From assembly GCA_022843385.1 (NCBI GenBank), contig JALHNT010000009.1, positions 62,001 through 126,000 of the forward strand: 64,000 bases of DNA, written 5' to 3'. This document shows, one piece after another, positions 45,463-54,057 of the stretch (its first letter is position 1; each line of letters opens with the position of its first letter). The translations under genes and the position numbers were made by a program. Below the pieces are notes generated by a model. It searched no databases. It was not told the DNA's origin and saw nothing but the letters and a program-made list of their open reading frames with translations. This DNA is from Anaerolineae bacterium (GTDB lineage: Bacteria; Chloroflexota; Anaerolineae; Aggregatilineales; Phototrophicaceae).

Positions 45463-46707
45463 TCATTCCACCGCTGCTGTCGGGCGGATATAGGTGCCAT
45501 GCGCCGCTAACGGTGGCAACTGCCCCAGCAGATTATGCACCGCCTGACGGAATGGATGCGGATCGTAGACATCGCGCCCGGCATAAACCGCGTTGGTCAG
45601 ACAGGCGACCACCAGCGCCCGCTGCGGATCGATCCACAACGAGGTGCCGGTGAAGCCGATATGACCGAACGAGTCGGCACTGAAGTAATCGCCCGCCGAC
45701 GAATGTTGGGGAGACTTAAGCATCCACCCCAGACCGCGCCGGACATTGTCGGTCTGCACCTGCTGGCGTACAGCTGCCGCCGACAGCTCCGGATGAATGC
45801 CGAAGAGGTGCGGCTGATGCAACCAGAACATCCCAAACCGCGCGACATCATGCGCCGTCCCAAACAAGCCGGCATGACCGGCTACCCCGCCCACCCCGCT
45901 GGCATTCTCATCATGGACTTCGCCGTGCAGCCGCCGCCCACGCCAATCCACATCCTCTTCTGTCGGGGCGATCAATCCAGTCGCCAGATGATAATCCCGC
46001 ACGGGATTGAAGGTGATGCTGGGAAGGGTGGCGCGCGCCAGTATTCGCACCCGAATGGCCTCGTCCAGCTCCCCCCGGAACAACCGCGCCGCCGCTTCGC
46101 CCAGCAGCATCAGCCCCAGATCGCTGTAGCGCACCACCCCATCCGGCGCGGCCACAAATGGCGACTGACAGATGAAGGCCAGCCCGCGCTTCCAACGCTC
46201 GGCACGGCTGATCGGATCGGGATGATCGGGCAGGGTTGGTGCCGAGCCAGCCGCCTCGTAGACCGGACGCCAGGCGGCCAGGCCGCTGGTATGCGTCAGC
46301 AGATGACGGAAAGTCACCAGCGACGGTTTCACCTTCATCCCTCGGCGGCGCTCATCCAGCGGCAAAGGCTGCTGCGAATGTGGGTCAACCCCGCCATCCA
46401 CCGGGCGAGCATCGCCGCCGAACTCCGGGATCACCGAAACCACCGGGTCATCCAACTGGAGGTTGCTCTCGGAAAGCAGCGAGAGAAAAGCGGTGGTGGT
46501 GAACAATTTGGTGAGCGAGGCCAGATCGAAGCGGGTATTGGTCGAGGCCGAATGCTGAGCATCGACTCGTCCCCAGGCGCGATTCAGCATCAGTTCGCCT
46601 TGCTGAAACACGGCAATGGCGACCGCCGGGCAGCCATCAGCAATATAATCTTTGACCAGCGCGTTGAGGGCACTGAAAGTGGTTTTCGGCAGATTGTTGG
46701 CGGGCAT
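45463..46707 (-). CDS. Beta-lactamase-fold serine hydrolase (class C/esterase type)
   Basis: A 414-residue protein of the serine beta-lactamase family used by esterases and D-amino peptidases. The active-site Ser is S64 in S-L-T-K67 (FDLASLTKLFTT), the second motif appears as Y-S-D (VVRYSDLGLML) in place of Y-x-N, and HIGFTGTSLWIDP supplies the third strand motif. No signal peptide is seen, so it is probably cytoplasmic. The substrate is unknown. Confidence 0.82.
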   Translation of the reverse strand: MPANNLPKTTFSALNALVKDYIADGCPAVAIAVFQQGELMLNRAWGRVDAQHSASTNTRFDLASLTKLFTTTAFLSLLSESNLQLDDPVVSVIPEFGGDARPVDGGVDPHSQQPLPLDERRRGMKVKPSLVTFRHLLTHTSGLAAWRPVYEAAGSAPTLPDHPDPISRAERWKRGLAFICQSPFVAAPDGVVRYSDLGLMLLGEAAARLFRGELDEAIRVRILARATLPSITFNPVRDYHLATGLIAPTEEDVDWRGRRLHGEVHDENASGVGGVAGHAGLFGTAHDVARFGMFWLHQPHLFGIHPELSAAAVRQQVQTDNVRRGLGWMLKSPQHSSAGDYFSADSFGHIGFTGTSLWIDPQRALVVACLTNAVYAGRDVYDPHPFRQAVHNLLGQLPPLAAHGTYIRPTAAVE

Positions 46708-46784
46708 CGCGACTCCTCTGATGTCACCCTCAGTCTACACCGCCCCAGCTATTTTTGCGTTACCCAGATGTCGTGCAGTTGTTG

Positions 46785-46932
46785 GTTGTTAGTTCCTCGT
46801 TCTTAGTTCAAATCAGGCTTTTCTGGGCTTACGCCCTTGAGTGAATCGACGGGTCATGACCTCTAATTTCACGCCGTTATCGTCAGGTTCAGCCATCAAA
46901 TCACGGCGGTCATCCCACCAGGAACTAACAAC
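46785..46932. repeat. 12-bp inverted repeats around a 124-bp spacer
   Basis: GTTGTTAGTTCC (46785-46796) and GGAACTAACAAC (46921-46932), exactly complementary. The right copy runs into the stop codon of the PEP-utilising gene. It resembles a short miniature element, but no flanking duplication is visible. Confidence 0.5.
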
Positions 46933-49172
46933 TAGCAACTAACGACCGGTTCAGCCACGCGCTCAACGCTGCCGCTGCCCGCCCGCAGCCGGATGGCATC
47001 CCCTGTCTGGAACGCCCGCGTCACACCATGCACATTGGTCACCGCTGGCAGCCCGATCTCGCGCAGAATGATCGACCCATGCGACAGATCACCGCCGGTT
47101 TCCACCACCACCCCGCGCACTAAACCAAAGGTCGGTATCCAGCCCGCATCCACCGAACGCGCCACCAGGATCGTCGTCTCACGGGTGAAGCCCGGCGGCA
47201 GCGCCAGTGCGGGTTCCGCCAGCACCCAGGCGCACCCCTCCGCCTCACCGGCTGTCAGGCTCAGGCCATGCAGGCGCGCCTCATAGGTCGCCGCTGCACC
47301 GGCGCGATAGACCTCAAGATCATCCATGCGCCGCAGCAGGTCGGGCAGTTGATACCCCCGCAGCCGTTCGATCTCCGCTTTTCGCCCCAGCCAGAACGCT
47401 GATTCAGGTCGCCATCCCGCGTCGAGCTGTGCCAGTTCCGCCGCCGTCAGATCGAACAGCGCATCCACGTTCGGCAGGATGCCCTTCTCCACCCAGTCCA
47501 TCGCCCGCTGACGCAGCGCCCGCCGCACCCGGTCAAAGCCGATCATGCAGTCATGCCGCCACTGTTCCCGTGCCTGAATCGTCCGGCTGGCCTGGAACCA
47601 CAGCGGCAGCGTCAGCCAACCCTTCAGGCTGCGCAGCGGCAGGGCGCGCGGATGCGACGGATGCAGCAGCGCCGCCAGCAGCGGTGCCGGTTCCTCATGA
47701 TAACGCGGGCGGCTGATGTCGCTCTCGTAGATGCCGCGATGCCCGTAGCGTTCCAGATAAGCCGACCACAACTGTTGAAAACCGGGATCATCCGGGATGC
47801 GTCCGGCGGCGACCTCGGCCTGAACCGTCGGATGGGCGGCCACATAACGGCGCAGCGGATCGAGATCGGCGTAGATGCGAGTAGAAATCGTCTGCTGCCG
47901 GGCATTATGCTCGTTCAACGTGCCAAACTGCCGCAGCAGCAGCGTCATCGGGCCGATGGCGGCTGTCAGCGAAAACATCTCGGTCACCAACGCCGTGTAC
48001 AGCCAGCCCAGCGTCGTCGCCAGATCGGCGAAGGTCGCGCCGGGTTGTTCCGTCCGCGCCAGCATCCGCCGCCGCGCCAGCCGCGCCGACTGCACTGAGA
48101 GGAGCTGCGCCAGGGCGAAGCGCGGCAGCGTCAACTGCATGATCTTGACCAGCATCCGCGCCGGATTCAGCCCGAACGGGCGGTCAATCTGCCCACCGAT
48201 GTTGTCTGTCACCAGGCGCGTCGGCAGCCCAAAGGTGCGCATCATCTCGGCCATCAGCGACAGGTTGATATACGGGCGTCCGGCAAAGACCGCGATGAAC
48301 GGACGCCGGGCCGGCAGCGACGCATCCAGTTGGCGGTAATAATCGAACAATCCGGCGGCGCACTGGTCAATGACGTCGGTCATCAGAGTCGAGGGCAGCT
48401 CCGGCAGAATCTCCTTGTGATTGGCGATGGTATAGACCTCGTTGCGCCGCGTCGGGCGGGTGATCGGACGGACTTGCAGGAGATAACAGCGCTCGCCATC
48501 ATCCGCCCACTCAATGTCCCAATCGGCCTGACCAAAGACGCGCCGGACCTCCCGCAACAGCATTTGCAGGCGGCGCGGCCAACTGGCATCGGCATTCGGG
48601 GTCTCAAAGCGCCACAGCTTCGGCAGTTCCAGCATCTCGCCGCTGACCTGCCCCGACACCAGTTGGTCACCAGTCCCTGCTGTGTAATTCACCCAGTCAT
48701 CGGCGTATTCGCGCTCAGTGAAAGCCACCCCCGCCACCTGCGCCGGCACCATCTGCATGATGAGGACATCGCGCCGGAACGCCCCCGGCTGCCGCGCCGC
48801 TGACGACCACACCGCGCATAACGCCTCGCTAAGAGCGGCCGGATCATGTGGATCGACATGCAGCCGGGTGACGAAAAAGCCGGCCATGCTCTGATCGGCC
48901 CGGTCTTCCGCGCTGAAAGCCGAGCGCACCGCCACTGCGCCATTGAAGACTGGCAGCCGCAGCGCCTGCGCCAGCGCGACCGGGTCTCGACACGTGATCT
49001 GCCCCTCACCCTCCGCCAGCCATCCCTGCCGCAGCCCCGCCTCGATGAAATCAGCCGGGATGATGACTCCGGGTGGCACCGGCAGCCGCCGGGCAGCCGC
49101 CTGATCCAGCAGACGGGCTTTGTTGCCCATGACACGAGTCGAGGATGAACGGCTTCCGAGCGGGATATTCAT
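46932..49172 (-). CDS. PEP/pyruvate-binding and PEP-utilising phosphotransferase (PpsA/Rph-like)
   Basis: A 746-residue protein. The N-terminal 300 residues are an ATP-grasp PEP/pyruvate-binding domain (PPGVIIPADF, AVAVRSAFSAEDRADQSMAGFF, DWDIEWADDGERCYLLQVRPI), and the C-terminal 90 are the swivelling phosphohistidine domain with H698 in GGDLSHGSIILREIGLPAV. The middle is unusual and helical. It looks more like rifampicin phosphotransferase or a specialised PEP-synthase than true PpsA, which has a TIM-barrel C-terminus. It starts as ATGA with the hydrolase stop, in a three-gene operon with the probable selenoprotein. Confidence 0.82.
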   Translation of the reverse strand: MNIPLGSRSSSTRVMGNKARLLDQAAARRLPVPPGVIIPADFIEAGLRQGWLAEGEGQITCRDPVALAQALRLPVFNGAVAVRSAFSAEDRADQSMAGFFVTRLHVDPHDPAALSEALCAVWSSAARQPGAFRRDVLIMQMVPAQVAGVAFTEREYADDWVNYTAGTGDQLVSGQVSGEMLELPKLWRFETPNADASWPRRLQMLLREVRRVFGQADWDIEWADDGERCYLLQVRPITRPTRRNEVYTIANHKEILPELPSTLMTDVIDQCAAGLFDYYRQLDASLPARRPFIAVFAGRPYINLSLMAEMMRTFGLPTRLVTDNIGGQIDRPFGLNPARMLVKIMQLTLPRFALAQLLSVQSARLARRRMLARTEQPGATFADLATTLGWLYTALVTEMFSLTAAIGPMTLLLRQFGTLNEHNARQQTISTRIYADLDPLRRYVAAHPTVQAEVAAGRIPDDPGFQQLWSAYLERYGHRGIYESDISRPRYHEEPAPLLAALLHPSHPRALPLRSLKGWLTLPLWFQASRTIQAREQWRHDCMIGFDRVRRALRQRAMDWVEKGILPNVDALFDLTAAELAQLDAGWRPESAFWLGRKAEIERLRGYQLPDLLRRMDDLEVYRAGAAATYEARLHGLSLTAGEAEGCAWVLAEPALALPPGFTRETTILVARSVDAGWIPTFGLVRGVVVETGGDLSHGSIILREIGLPAVTNVHGVTRAFQTGDAIRLRAGSGSVERVAEPVVSC

Positions 49173-49933
49173 GAATGGCTTTCCAGTAGTTGACGCGCCA
49201 GGGCGATCACTTCTTCAGCGTAGGCTTGCGGCTGCTCGATCATCGGGAAGTGATCCCAACCAGGGACGATGCGCACCTGCGCCTGGGGCAGCAGCGCCTG
49301 ATAATCGCGCACATGATCGACCTTCAACACCCGTTCCCGTTCGCCCCACAGCAGCGCCGCTGGCAGGTTCACCGGGCGCAACCTCCGGTACCACTCCGCC
49401 GTGATGATGTCGAACATCTGCCCGAACACCCGGCACTGGCGGTATTCCGCGAAGAACTGGCGGCGATAGGCCAGCGGGATGGCCCGGTAATCCATGAACA
49501 GCAGCCGTTCCCACAGCGGACGGGCGACCGGTGTACTGAACAACCACTGACCGAAGGCTTTCATCCCCGGCAGCGACATCAGCCAGGGGAAACGCCGCTG
49601 ATCGAGGCGCGTCCCCACCGGCGCGTGCAGGATGACCCCGGCCAGGGTAAAGGCATGACGCTGGAGATAATCCAGGATGATCGAGCCACCGATGCCCGTG
49701 CCTAGCAGGATCACCGGTGGCGTTTGTTGACCGACGATGCCCCGCACATAATCGGCGTAATCGCTCACCGTTTGCAGGGCTGGATCTGGCGGCGTGCTGG
49801 CGAACCCCGGCAGCGTGATCGCTTCAAAGCGAACATCAGGCGGCATGTAAGGCGTCAGCCGGGCGAAGCGGAACCCCCCGCCGCCGTTGCCGTGCAGCGC
49901 CAGCAGGGTGAAGGAAGGGGCAGTCTCAGCCAT
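49169..49933 (-). CDS. Alpha/beta-hydrolase fold protein with degenerate active site
   Basis: A 254-residue alpha/beta hydrolase: LLALHGNGGGGFRFARL (oxyanion region), and the elbow where GxSxG is expected reads LLGTGIGGSII. The nucleophile Ser is replaced by Gly, the preceding His by Thr; the acid position is GERERVLKVD in place of G-x-x-D; the late His survives in GWDHFPMIEQP. The start at 49931-49933 overlaps the selenoprotein-like gene by 8 bp. A fully active esterase is doubtful; a binding or lyase role is possible. Confidence 0.75.
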   Translation of the reverse strand: MAETAPSFTLLALHGNGGGGFRFARLTPYMPPDVRFEAITLPGFASTPPDPALQTVSDYADYVRGIVGQQTPPVILLGTGIGGSIILDYLQRHAFTLAGVILHAPVGTRLDQRRFPWLMSLPGMKAFGQWLFSTPVARPLWERLLFMDYRAIPLAYRRQFFAEYRQCRVFGQMFDIITAEWYRRLRPVNLPAALLWGERERVLKVDHVRDYQALLPQAQVRIVPGWDHFPMIEQPQAYAEEVIALARQLLESHS

Positions 49934-50474
49934 GCGTTTGCCGTATCGTTTGCGGTAACTGGTCAGCAATCTTCAGAAAATCAGAGTGGTCGCCAGCATG
50001 ACGAAATTCGTGCTGCCACAGGATGCGTTCACCCTGCGCCAGAAACAAACCCGGCATCACCCAGGGGTCGCCCACCGGTGCGCCAATGAAGTGACCCTTT
50101 TGCGCCGCCCGCGCCCCACACACCCAGACCTCCGGGCCGAACATCTCCTTCAGTCCACCGCGCTGGATGCCAAACGCGTCATTGAAAGAACGGGCTAAAT
50201 CGGAGACGGCACGCGCCTCCGGCCACAACTTGCGGAAGAAGGCCGCGCCATCCTCCACCGTCCCCTGGTAGAAGAACAGGATCGGTGGATAACTCGGATG
50301 TCGGTCAGCAATCTCACGCAGGTCGCGGATCATTTCGCGGCAGAATATTCAGCCAAAATGACGCAGGAATACCAGCAGCGTCGGCGCAGCGCCCAGCTCA
50401 GTACGCAGCGTTGCCCCGCTCAGGTTCAACCCGGTCAGCGGATGATCGAGCCATTCATCAGGAATACGATCCAT
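49926..50474 (-). CDS. Peroxiredoxin-like redox protein, probable selenoprotein (in-frame TGA at codon 42)
   Basis: A 182-residue AhpC-TSA_2-type thioredoxin-fold protein (SelL-related). The frame starts at ATG 50472-50474 with GGAG 7 nt upstream, encodes MDRIPDEWLDHPL... LLVFLRHFG, meets TGA at 50349-50351, then goes on in the same frame as IFCREMIRDLREI to the end. Homologues have Cys at that codon (FLRHFG-C-x-x-C), so U42-I-F-C45 is the expected redox site. Reading from the internal ATG at 50333 alone would drop the redox motif and has no ribosome-binding site. A short CGCG/CGCG stem lies 10-25 nt after the TGA, but I cannot prove a SECIS. The alternative is a Cys-to-stop mutation or sequencing error. 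It is the first gene of the operon with the hydrolase and PEP-utilising genes. Confidence 0.7.
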
Positions 50475-50695
50475 CGTTTACTCCGTTGTGAATATAGTGA
50501 ATATAATGATGTCAACCCCATCTGGGTGCGGTGTGTGCGCCAGATGAACAGCCGGTTAAAGTCATTTACCGCCAGGTGAAACGGTAAATCCCGATCACAT
50601 AACCGGGAATTGCCCATTACACGAGGTCAAAGGGTTGTAAGCCTCAGGATAGGGTATCATCTCTTCACCTGTTGTCATCTCACTTAGGAGGCATG

Positions 50696-51835
50696 ATGAG
50701 CGCCCGGAAAACCCTGCTGGTTGGAAGTCTGCCGTTTGCCAGTGAAGAGGCGGCCATGAGCCACGCGCTGCATGTGCTGGGGGATCATCTCTTCTGCCTG
50801 CCGGATGGCGAAATTGGCGAAGTCACACCGGAATTCCCCAATGGCAAACGCGCGGCCTGGGTGATGACTGCCATCAATCAATGTTCTGCCGATAGCGCCA
50901 ACTGGGAGACGGTTCGCCCGGCTGTCAATGATGCCAATGGGTTCCCGGCTGATTATCACACGGTGCAGCGGTTGCGTCCCCGTCGCCCACCGGCTGAGAT
51001 GCATCAGCACCTGCGCTTCGGTTATGACGACTTTTTTCGCCAGAGCTACCCAATCTTTAAGCGACTGCGCGATCAGCATGGCTTATCCAACCTGAAATTC
51101 CAGGTAGGTATCCCAACCGGATTGGGCATCAGCTTTAGTATGCTGGCACCAATCACTGCGCTGCGCTATGCCGATGCCTTCAACCGGCGGTTGGCTCATG
51201 AGGTTAACCACATCCTAAAAGAAGCTGGTGAGGATGTTGTCATTCAGATTGAATTGCCAGGCGAGCTGGCGATGGCCTACCAACTGCCGGGTTTCCTGGT
51301 GCAGTTGGCGCTGCGCAGCGTGTGGGGATTGCTGAACAAACTGGAGTATCCCGCTCACATCGGCGTGCACCTGTGTCTGGGCGACCTCAATAACAAAGCG
51401 TTGATACATGCTAACGCGCTGGACAAGATGGTGAATTTCTCCAACGCGCTGGTTGATGGCTGGCCGTCACGCCATACCCTGGAGTACGTCCACTATCCTC
51501 TGGCCGAGGCGGCGGCTCCGCCAACGCTCCAACCAGAATATTATCAACCCTTGCAGCGGGCGCGGCTGCCTGACGGGACGCAGTTCATCGCCGGTTTCGT
51601 CCATGAGGGGCGCTCCCCTAAAGAACATCAGCAGTTGTTAAGCATCATCGAAGGCATTCGCGGCGCAAAAGTCGGCGTTGCCTGTTCCTGTGGTTTGGGC
51701 CGCCGGCCCCGGACCGCAGCCGAAAGCCTGATCGGTCTTATGAAGCAGGCCGCCAGCGATGCGGGATCGGGTGGAAGCTGGCAGCTAGAAGGGGTCTCAG
51801 AGCAAGAGCGGGTCAACCCGTCCCAAAAAGGTTAG
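50696..51835 (+). CDS. UROD/MetE-like family protein (methionine synthase II-like)
   Basis: A 379-residue TIM-barrel protein of the UROD/MetE-like superfamily. The start KTLLVGSLPFASEEAAM and LPDGEIGE correspond to the MetE C-terminal barrel; HIGVHLCLGDLNN and CSCGLGRRP are in the places where MetE has its zinc His/Cys, and a Cys is present, but the full H-C-E-C set is not clear. Such short proteins rarely make methionine and may instead move methyl groups between other carriers. AGGAGG stands 4 nt before the ATG at 50696 and 1 nt before the ATG at 50693; the former is chosen. Confidence 0.72.
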   Translation: MSARKTLLVGSLPFASEEAAMSHALHVLGDHLFCLPDGEIGEVTPEFPNGKRAAWVMTAINQCSADSANWETVRPAVNDANGFPADYHTVQRLRPRRPPAEMHQHLRFGYDDFFRQSYPIFKRLRDQHGLSNLKFQVGIPTGLGISFSMLAPITALRYADAFNRRLAHEVNHILKEAGEDVVIQIELPGELAMAYQLPGFLVQLALRSVWGLLNKLEYPAHIGVHLCLGDLNNKALIHANALDKMVNFSNALVDGWPSRHTLEYVHYPLAEAAAPPTLQPEYYQPLQRARLPDGTQFIAGFVHEGRSPKEHQQLLSIIEGIRGAKVGVACSCGLGRRPRTAAESLIGLMKQAASDAGSGGSWQLEGVSEQERVNPSQKG

Positions 51836-52195
51836 CGCTCTATCCATCGTGCTTTCGATTTGCAGGCGCTTGCCACCCACGCTGGTCAACAAGCGTGAGA
51901 TGACATGCAGCAGGATGTTATTGTTGTTATCGACAATAATGGTCCAGCCGCAGTTCGGTTCATTGAAGTAATGCAGGATTCGTCCGAATTCCAGCTCGGA
52001 GATGGGTGGCACCTGCGTCATCTCAAGACAATCAACCACCACATGGATACGCTCGGGGCTGGTCGATGAGCGCATCAGCGCCACAATCTCAGCATCCACC
52101 GAACGAAAGTGGTCGCCTTTCAGCGCGCCAATGTTCTTGACGTAGACTATTTTGTCCATCGTATGCCACTGAGCGGTTGAACTGGGCTGAGTCAT
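51797..52195 (-). CDS. STAS-like / SpoIIAA-type small protein
   Basis: A 132-residue soluble protein. IVYVKNIGALKGD, PERIHVVVDCLEMTQVPP, and the long central helix suggest a STAS/SpoIIAA fold (anti-anti-sigma or membrane-regulatory module), but no clear phospho-Ser motif is seen. GGGAGAA precedes the ATG at 52193-52195. Its last 39 bp overlap the end of the convergent MetE-like gene. Confidence 0.6.
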   Translation of the reverse strand: MTQPSSTAQWHTMDKIVYVKNIGALKGDHFRSVDAEIVALMRSSTSPERIHVVVDCLEMTQVPPISELEFGRILHYFNEPNCGWTIIVDNNNNILLHVISRLLTSVGGKRLQIESTMDRALTFLGRVDPLLL

Positions 52196-52373
52196 GATCT
52201 TCTCCCGATGTGCCTATATAGAATTCATTATTGCACACAGCCCAATCGCAGAAGCCTTAAGGTTATATCAATGAAAGGAATTGTCGCAGCCGAACCACCT
52301 GCCCCGTTGCACAAACCAGACCGCCCGTGTTATACCAACGGCCTCGCTCTTCATCACGCTGCGACGGCCTTAC

Positions 52374-53420
52374 ATGATTAACATCCCCATCTGGACACCA
52401 CCCGACCACTGGCTGAAGATCAGCACCATCGACGCCCACACCGGCGGCGAACCACTGCGCCTGATCGCCAGCGGCTTCCCCCACCTGCCCGGCAGCACTA
52501 TCCTGGAGAAACGTCAGTATGCCCGCCAGCATTACGATCATCTGCGCCGCGCCCTGATGTGGGAGCCGCGCGGTCATGCTGATATGTACGGCGCGATCCT
52601 GACCGATCCAGTCACGCCCGATGGCGACTGCGGCGTGTTGTTCCTGCACAACGAAGGCTTCAGCACCATGTGCGGTCATGGCATCATCGCCCTGGTCAAA
52701 GTCGGGGCGCAGATTGGCCTGTTTCCGCTGACAGGAGCCGAAACCATCATCCGCATCGACACCCCGGCAGGGCGGGTGACGGCGACGGCGCATCAACGGG
52801 AGGGCGTCGTCGAGCGCGTCTCGTTCCTCAATGTCCCGTCTTTTCTGCTGCGGCGCGATCAGATGATCAACGTACCAGGGCTGGGCGCGGTGTACTACGA
52901 TCTGGCCTTCGGCGGTGCCTTCTACGCCTATGTGGACATCGACCAGCCGGCGTTGCAAGCGGTGGTCATTGATGACCGGCACCAAAGCCCGTGCATTGAG
53001 GTGGGGATGCGCATCAAACGGGCGGTCATGGCCGCCGAACCCTTCGCTCATCCCGACGGCGACGCCGATCTGAACTTCCTCTACGGCACGATACTGGTGC
53101 AGCGCGACCCCGCCCCCGGCATTCACAGCCGCAACGTCTGTATCTTCGCTGAGGGCGAAGTGGATCGCTCGCCCACTGGCACCGGCGTCAGCGGGCGACT
53201 GGCGATTCATTACGCCAAAGGCGAGCTGGGACTCAACCAGACCATCACCATCGAGAGCATCATCCGCAGCGCTTTCAGCGGACGGGTAGCAGCCGAAACA
53301 CAGGTCGGCGGCCTCCCAGCCATCATCCCGGAAGTCAGCGGCACGGCTTATATCACCGGGCAGCACACCTTCCTCTTCGACCCGGATGACCGGCTGGGGC
53401 AGGGCTTTCTGCTGCGCTGA
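52374..53420 (+). CDS. Proline racemase family, probable trans-3-hydroxy-L-proline dehydratase
   Basis: A 348-residue proline racemase-fold protein. The first active-site Cys is present in FSTMCGHGII (about residue 105), but the second, normally in DRxPCGTG, is Thr (DRSPTGTG). The Cys/Thr pair is the known mark of trans-3-hydroxy-L-proline dehydratase, against Cys/Cys in racemases and 4-hydroxyproline epimerase. It would convert trans-3-hydroxyproline to pyrroline-2-carboxylate. The ATG at 52374 is chosen because the conserved domain starts at once (KISTIDAHTGGEPLRL); no good Shine-Dalgarno is seen. Confidence 0.85.
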   Translation: MINIPIWTPPDHWLKISTIDAHTGGEPLRLIASGFPHLPGSTILEKRQYARQHYDHLRRALMWEPRGHADMYGAILTDPVTPDGDCGVLFLHNEGFSTMCGHGIIALVKVGAQIGLFPLTGAETIIRIDTPAGRVTATAHQREGVVERVSFLNVPSFLLRRDQMINVPGLGAVYYDLAFGGAFYAYVDIDQPALQAVVIDDRHQSPCIEVGMRIKRAVMAAEPFAHPDGDADLNFLYGTILVQRDPAPGIHSRNVCIFAEGEVDRSPTGTGVSGRLAIHYAKGELGLNQTITIESIIRSAFSGRVAAETQVGGLPAIIPEVSGTAYITGQHTFLFDPDDRLGQGFLLR

Positions 53421-53595
53421 ACCAACTGACTTGCAAAATTCATTTTAACCGTTGTTAAATCACAATGTTCACAAATGGAGCTTGATGAATACTTGATGAA
53501 AACTGATGTTGCGAATCCAACAAAAGTTCCAGAAATCATGGTTTGGTGGTGGTAAACTGACGTTAATCAATCAGAGAGAATGAGGAGTACACGCC

Positions 53596-53949
53596 ATGAC
53601 CCACATCATTACCAGCCTCTGCCTGCGCGATGGTGCCTGCGTCGAAGTCTGCCCGGTGGAATGCATCGTCCCCGGCAAGCCGGAAAATGAATGGCCCTGG
53701 TATTTCATCGACCCGGATACCTGCATCGACTGCGGTGCCTGCATCCCGGAATGCCCATTCGAGGCCATCTTCATTGAAGAAGAAGTGCCGTCGGAATACA
53801 CCACCAACGCCGACCAGGAACGCATCCCGTTTGACCAGAAGACTCGCGTCAAGCATGCCGCTGGCGACGTGGTCGATCTGACCGAGGACATCCAGTACAA
53901 TTACGCCTTCTTCGGCGAAGGCCCGGGCTACGACGCCCTCAACGCCTGA
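53596..53949 (+). CDS. 7Fe-type ferredoxin
   Basis: A 117-residue ferredoxin. Cys spacing is C9-x5-C15-x3-C19-P and C43-x2-C46-x2-C49-x3-C53-P, which fits one 3Fe-4S and one 4Fe-4S cluster, because the second Cys of the usual first C-x-x-C is missing (CLRDGAC). The tail after residue 65 is acidic and longer than in the minimal protein. It carries electrons for an unknown partner. GAGGAG lies 9 nt before the ATG. Confidence 0.93.
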   Translation: MTHIITSLCLRDGACVEVCPVECIVPGKPENEWPWYFIDPDTCIDCGACIPECPFEAIFIEEEVPSEYTTNADQERIPFDQKTRVKHAAGDVVDLTEDIQYNYAFFGEGPGYDALNA

Positions 53950-53972
53950 TCCGCGTTACCCACCGTCTGTAG

Positions 53973-54008
53973 AACATCCCTCGCCTGTCGGGGGATGTTT
54001 TGTTTTCC
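53973..54008 (+). terminator. Intrinsic terminator of the ferredoxin gene
   Basis: Stem AACATCCC/GGGATGTT (53973-53980 with 53992-53999), an 11-nt loop and a TTTTGTTTTCC tail. Confidence 0.88.
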
Positions 54009-54057
54009 GGCAGCGTCAATTCATGCTATAGTGATCGCTAAATTAGGGAGGCCTACG

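Noticed and set aside
46800..46931. 27-codon minus-strand frame inside the inverted-repeat stretch
   Set aside because: No ribosome-binding site and no recognisable features.
46932..49172. True phosphoenolpyruvate synthase
   Set aside because: The TIM-barrel PEP-binding domain normally C-terminal to the His domain is absent and the His domain is at the very end.
49926..50333. Short peroxiredoxin-like gene starting at the internal ATG 50331-50333
   Set aside because: It has no ribosome-binding site and lacks the N-terminal strand and redox motif; the better start is 50474 with TGA read through.
52263..53366. 367-codon minus-strand open frame
   Set aside because: Antisense to the proline racemase-family gene, with no recognisable protein features.
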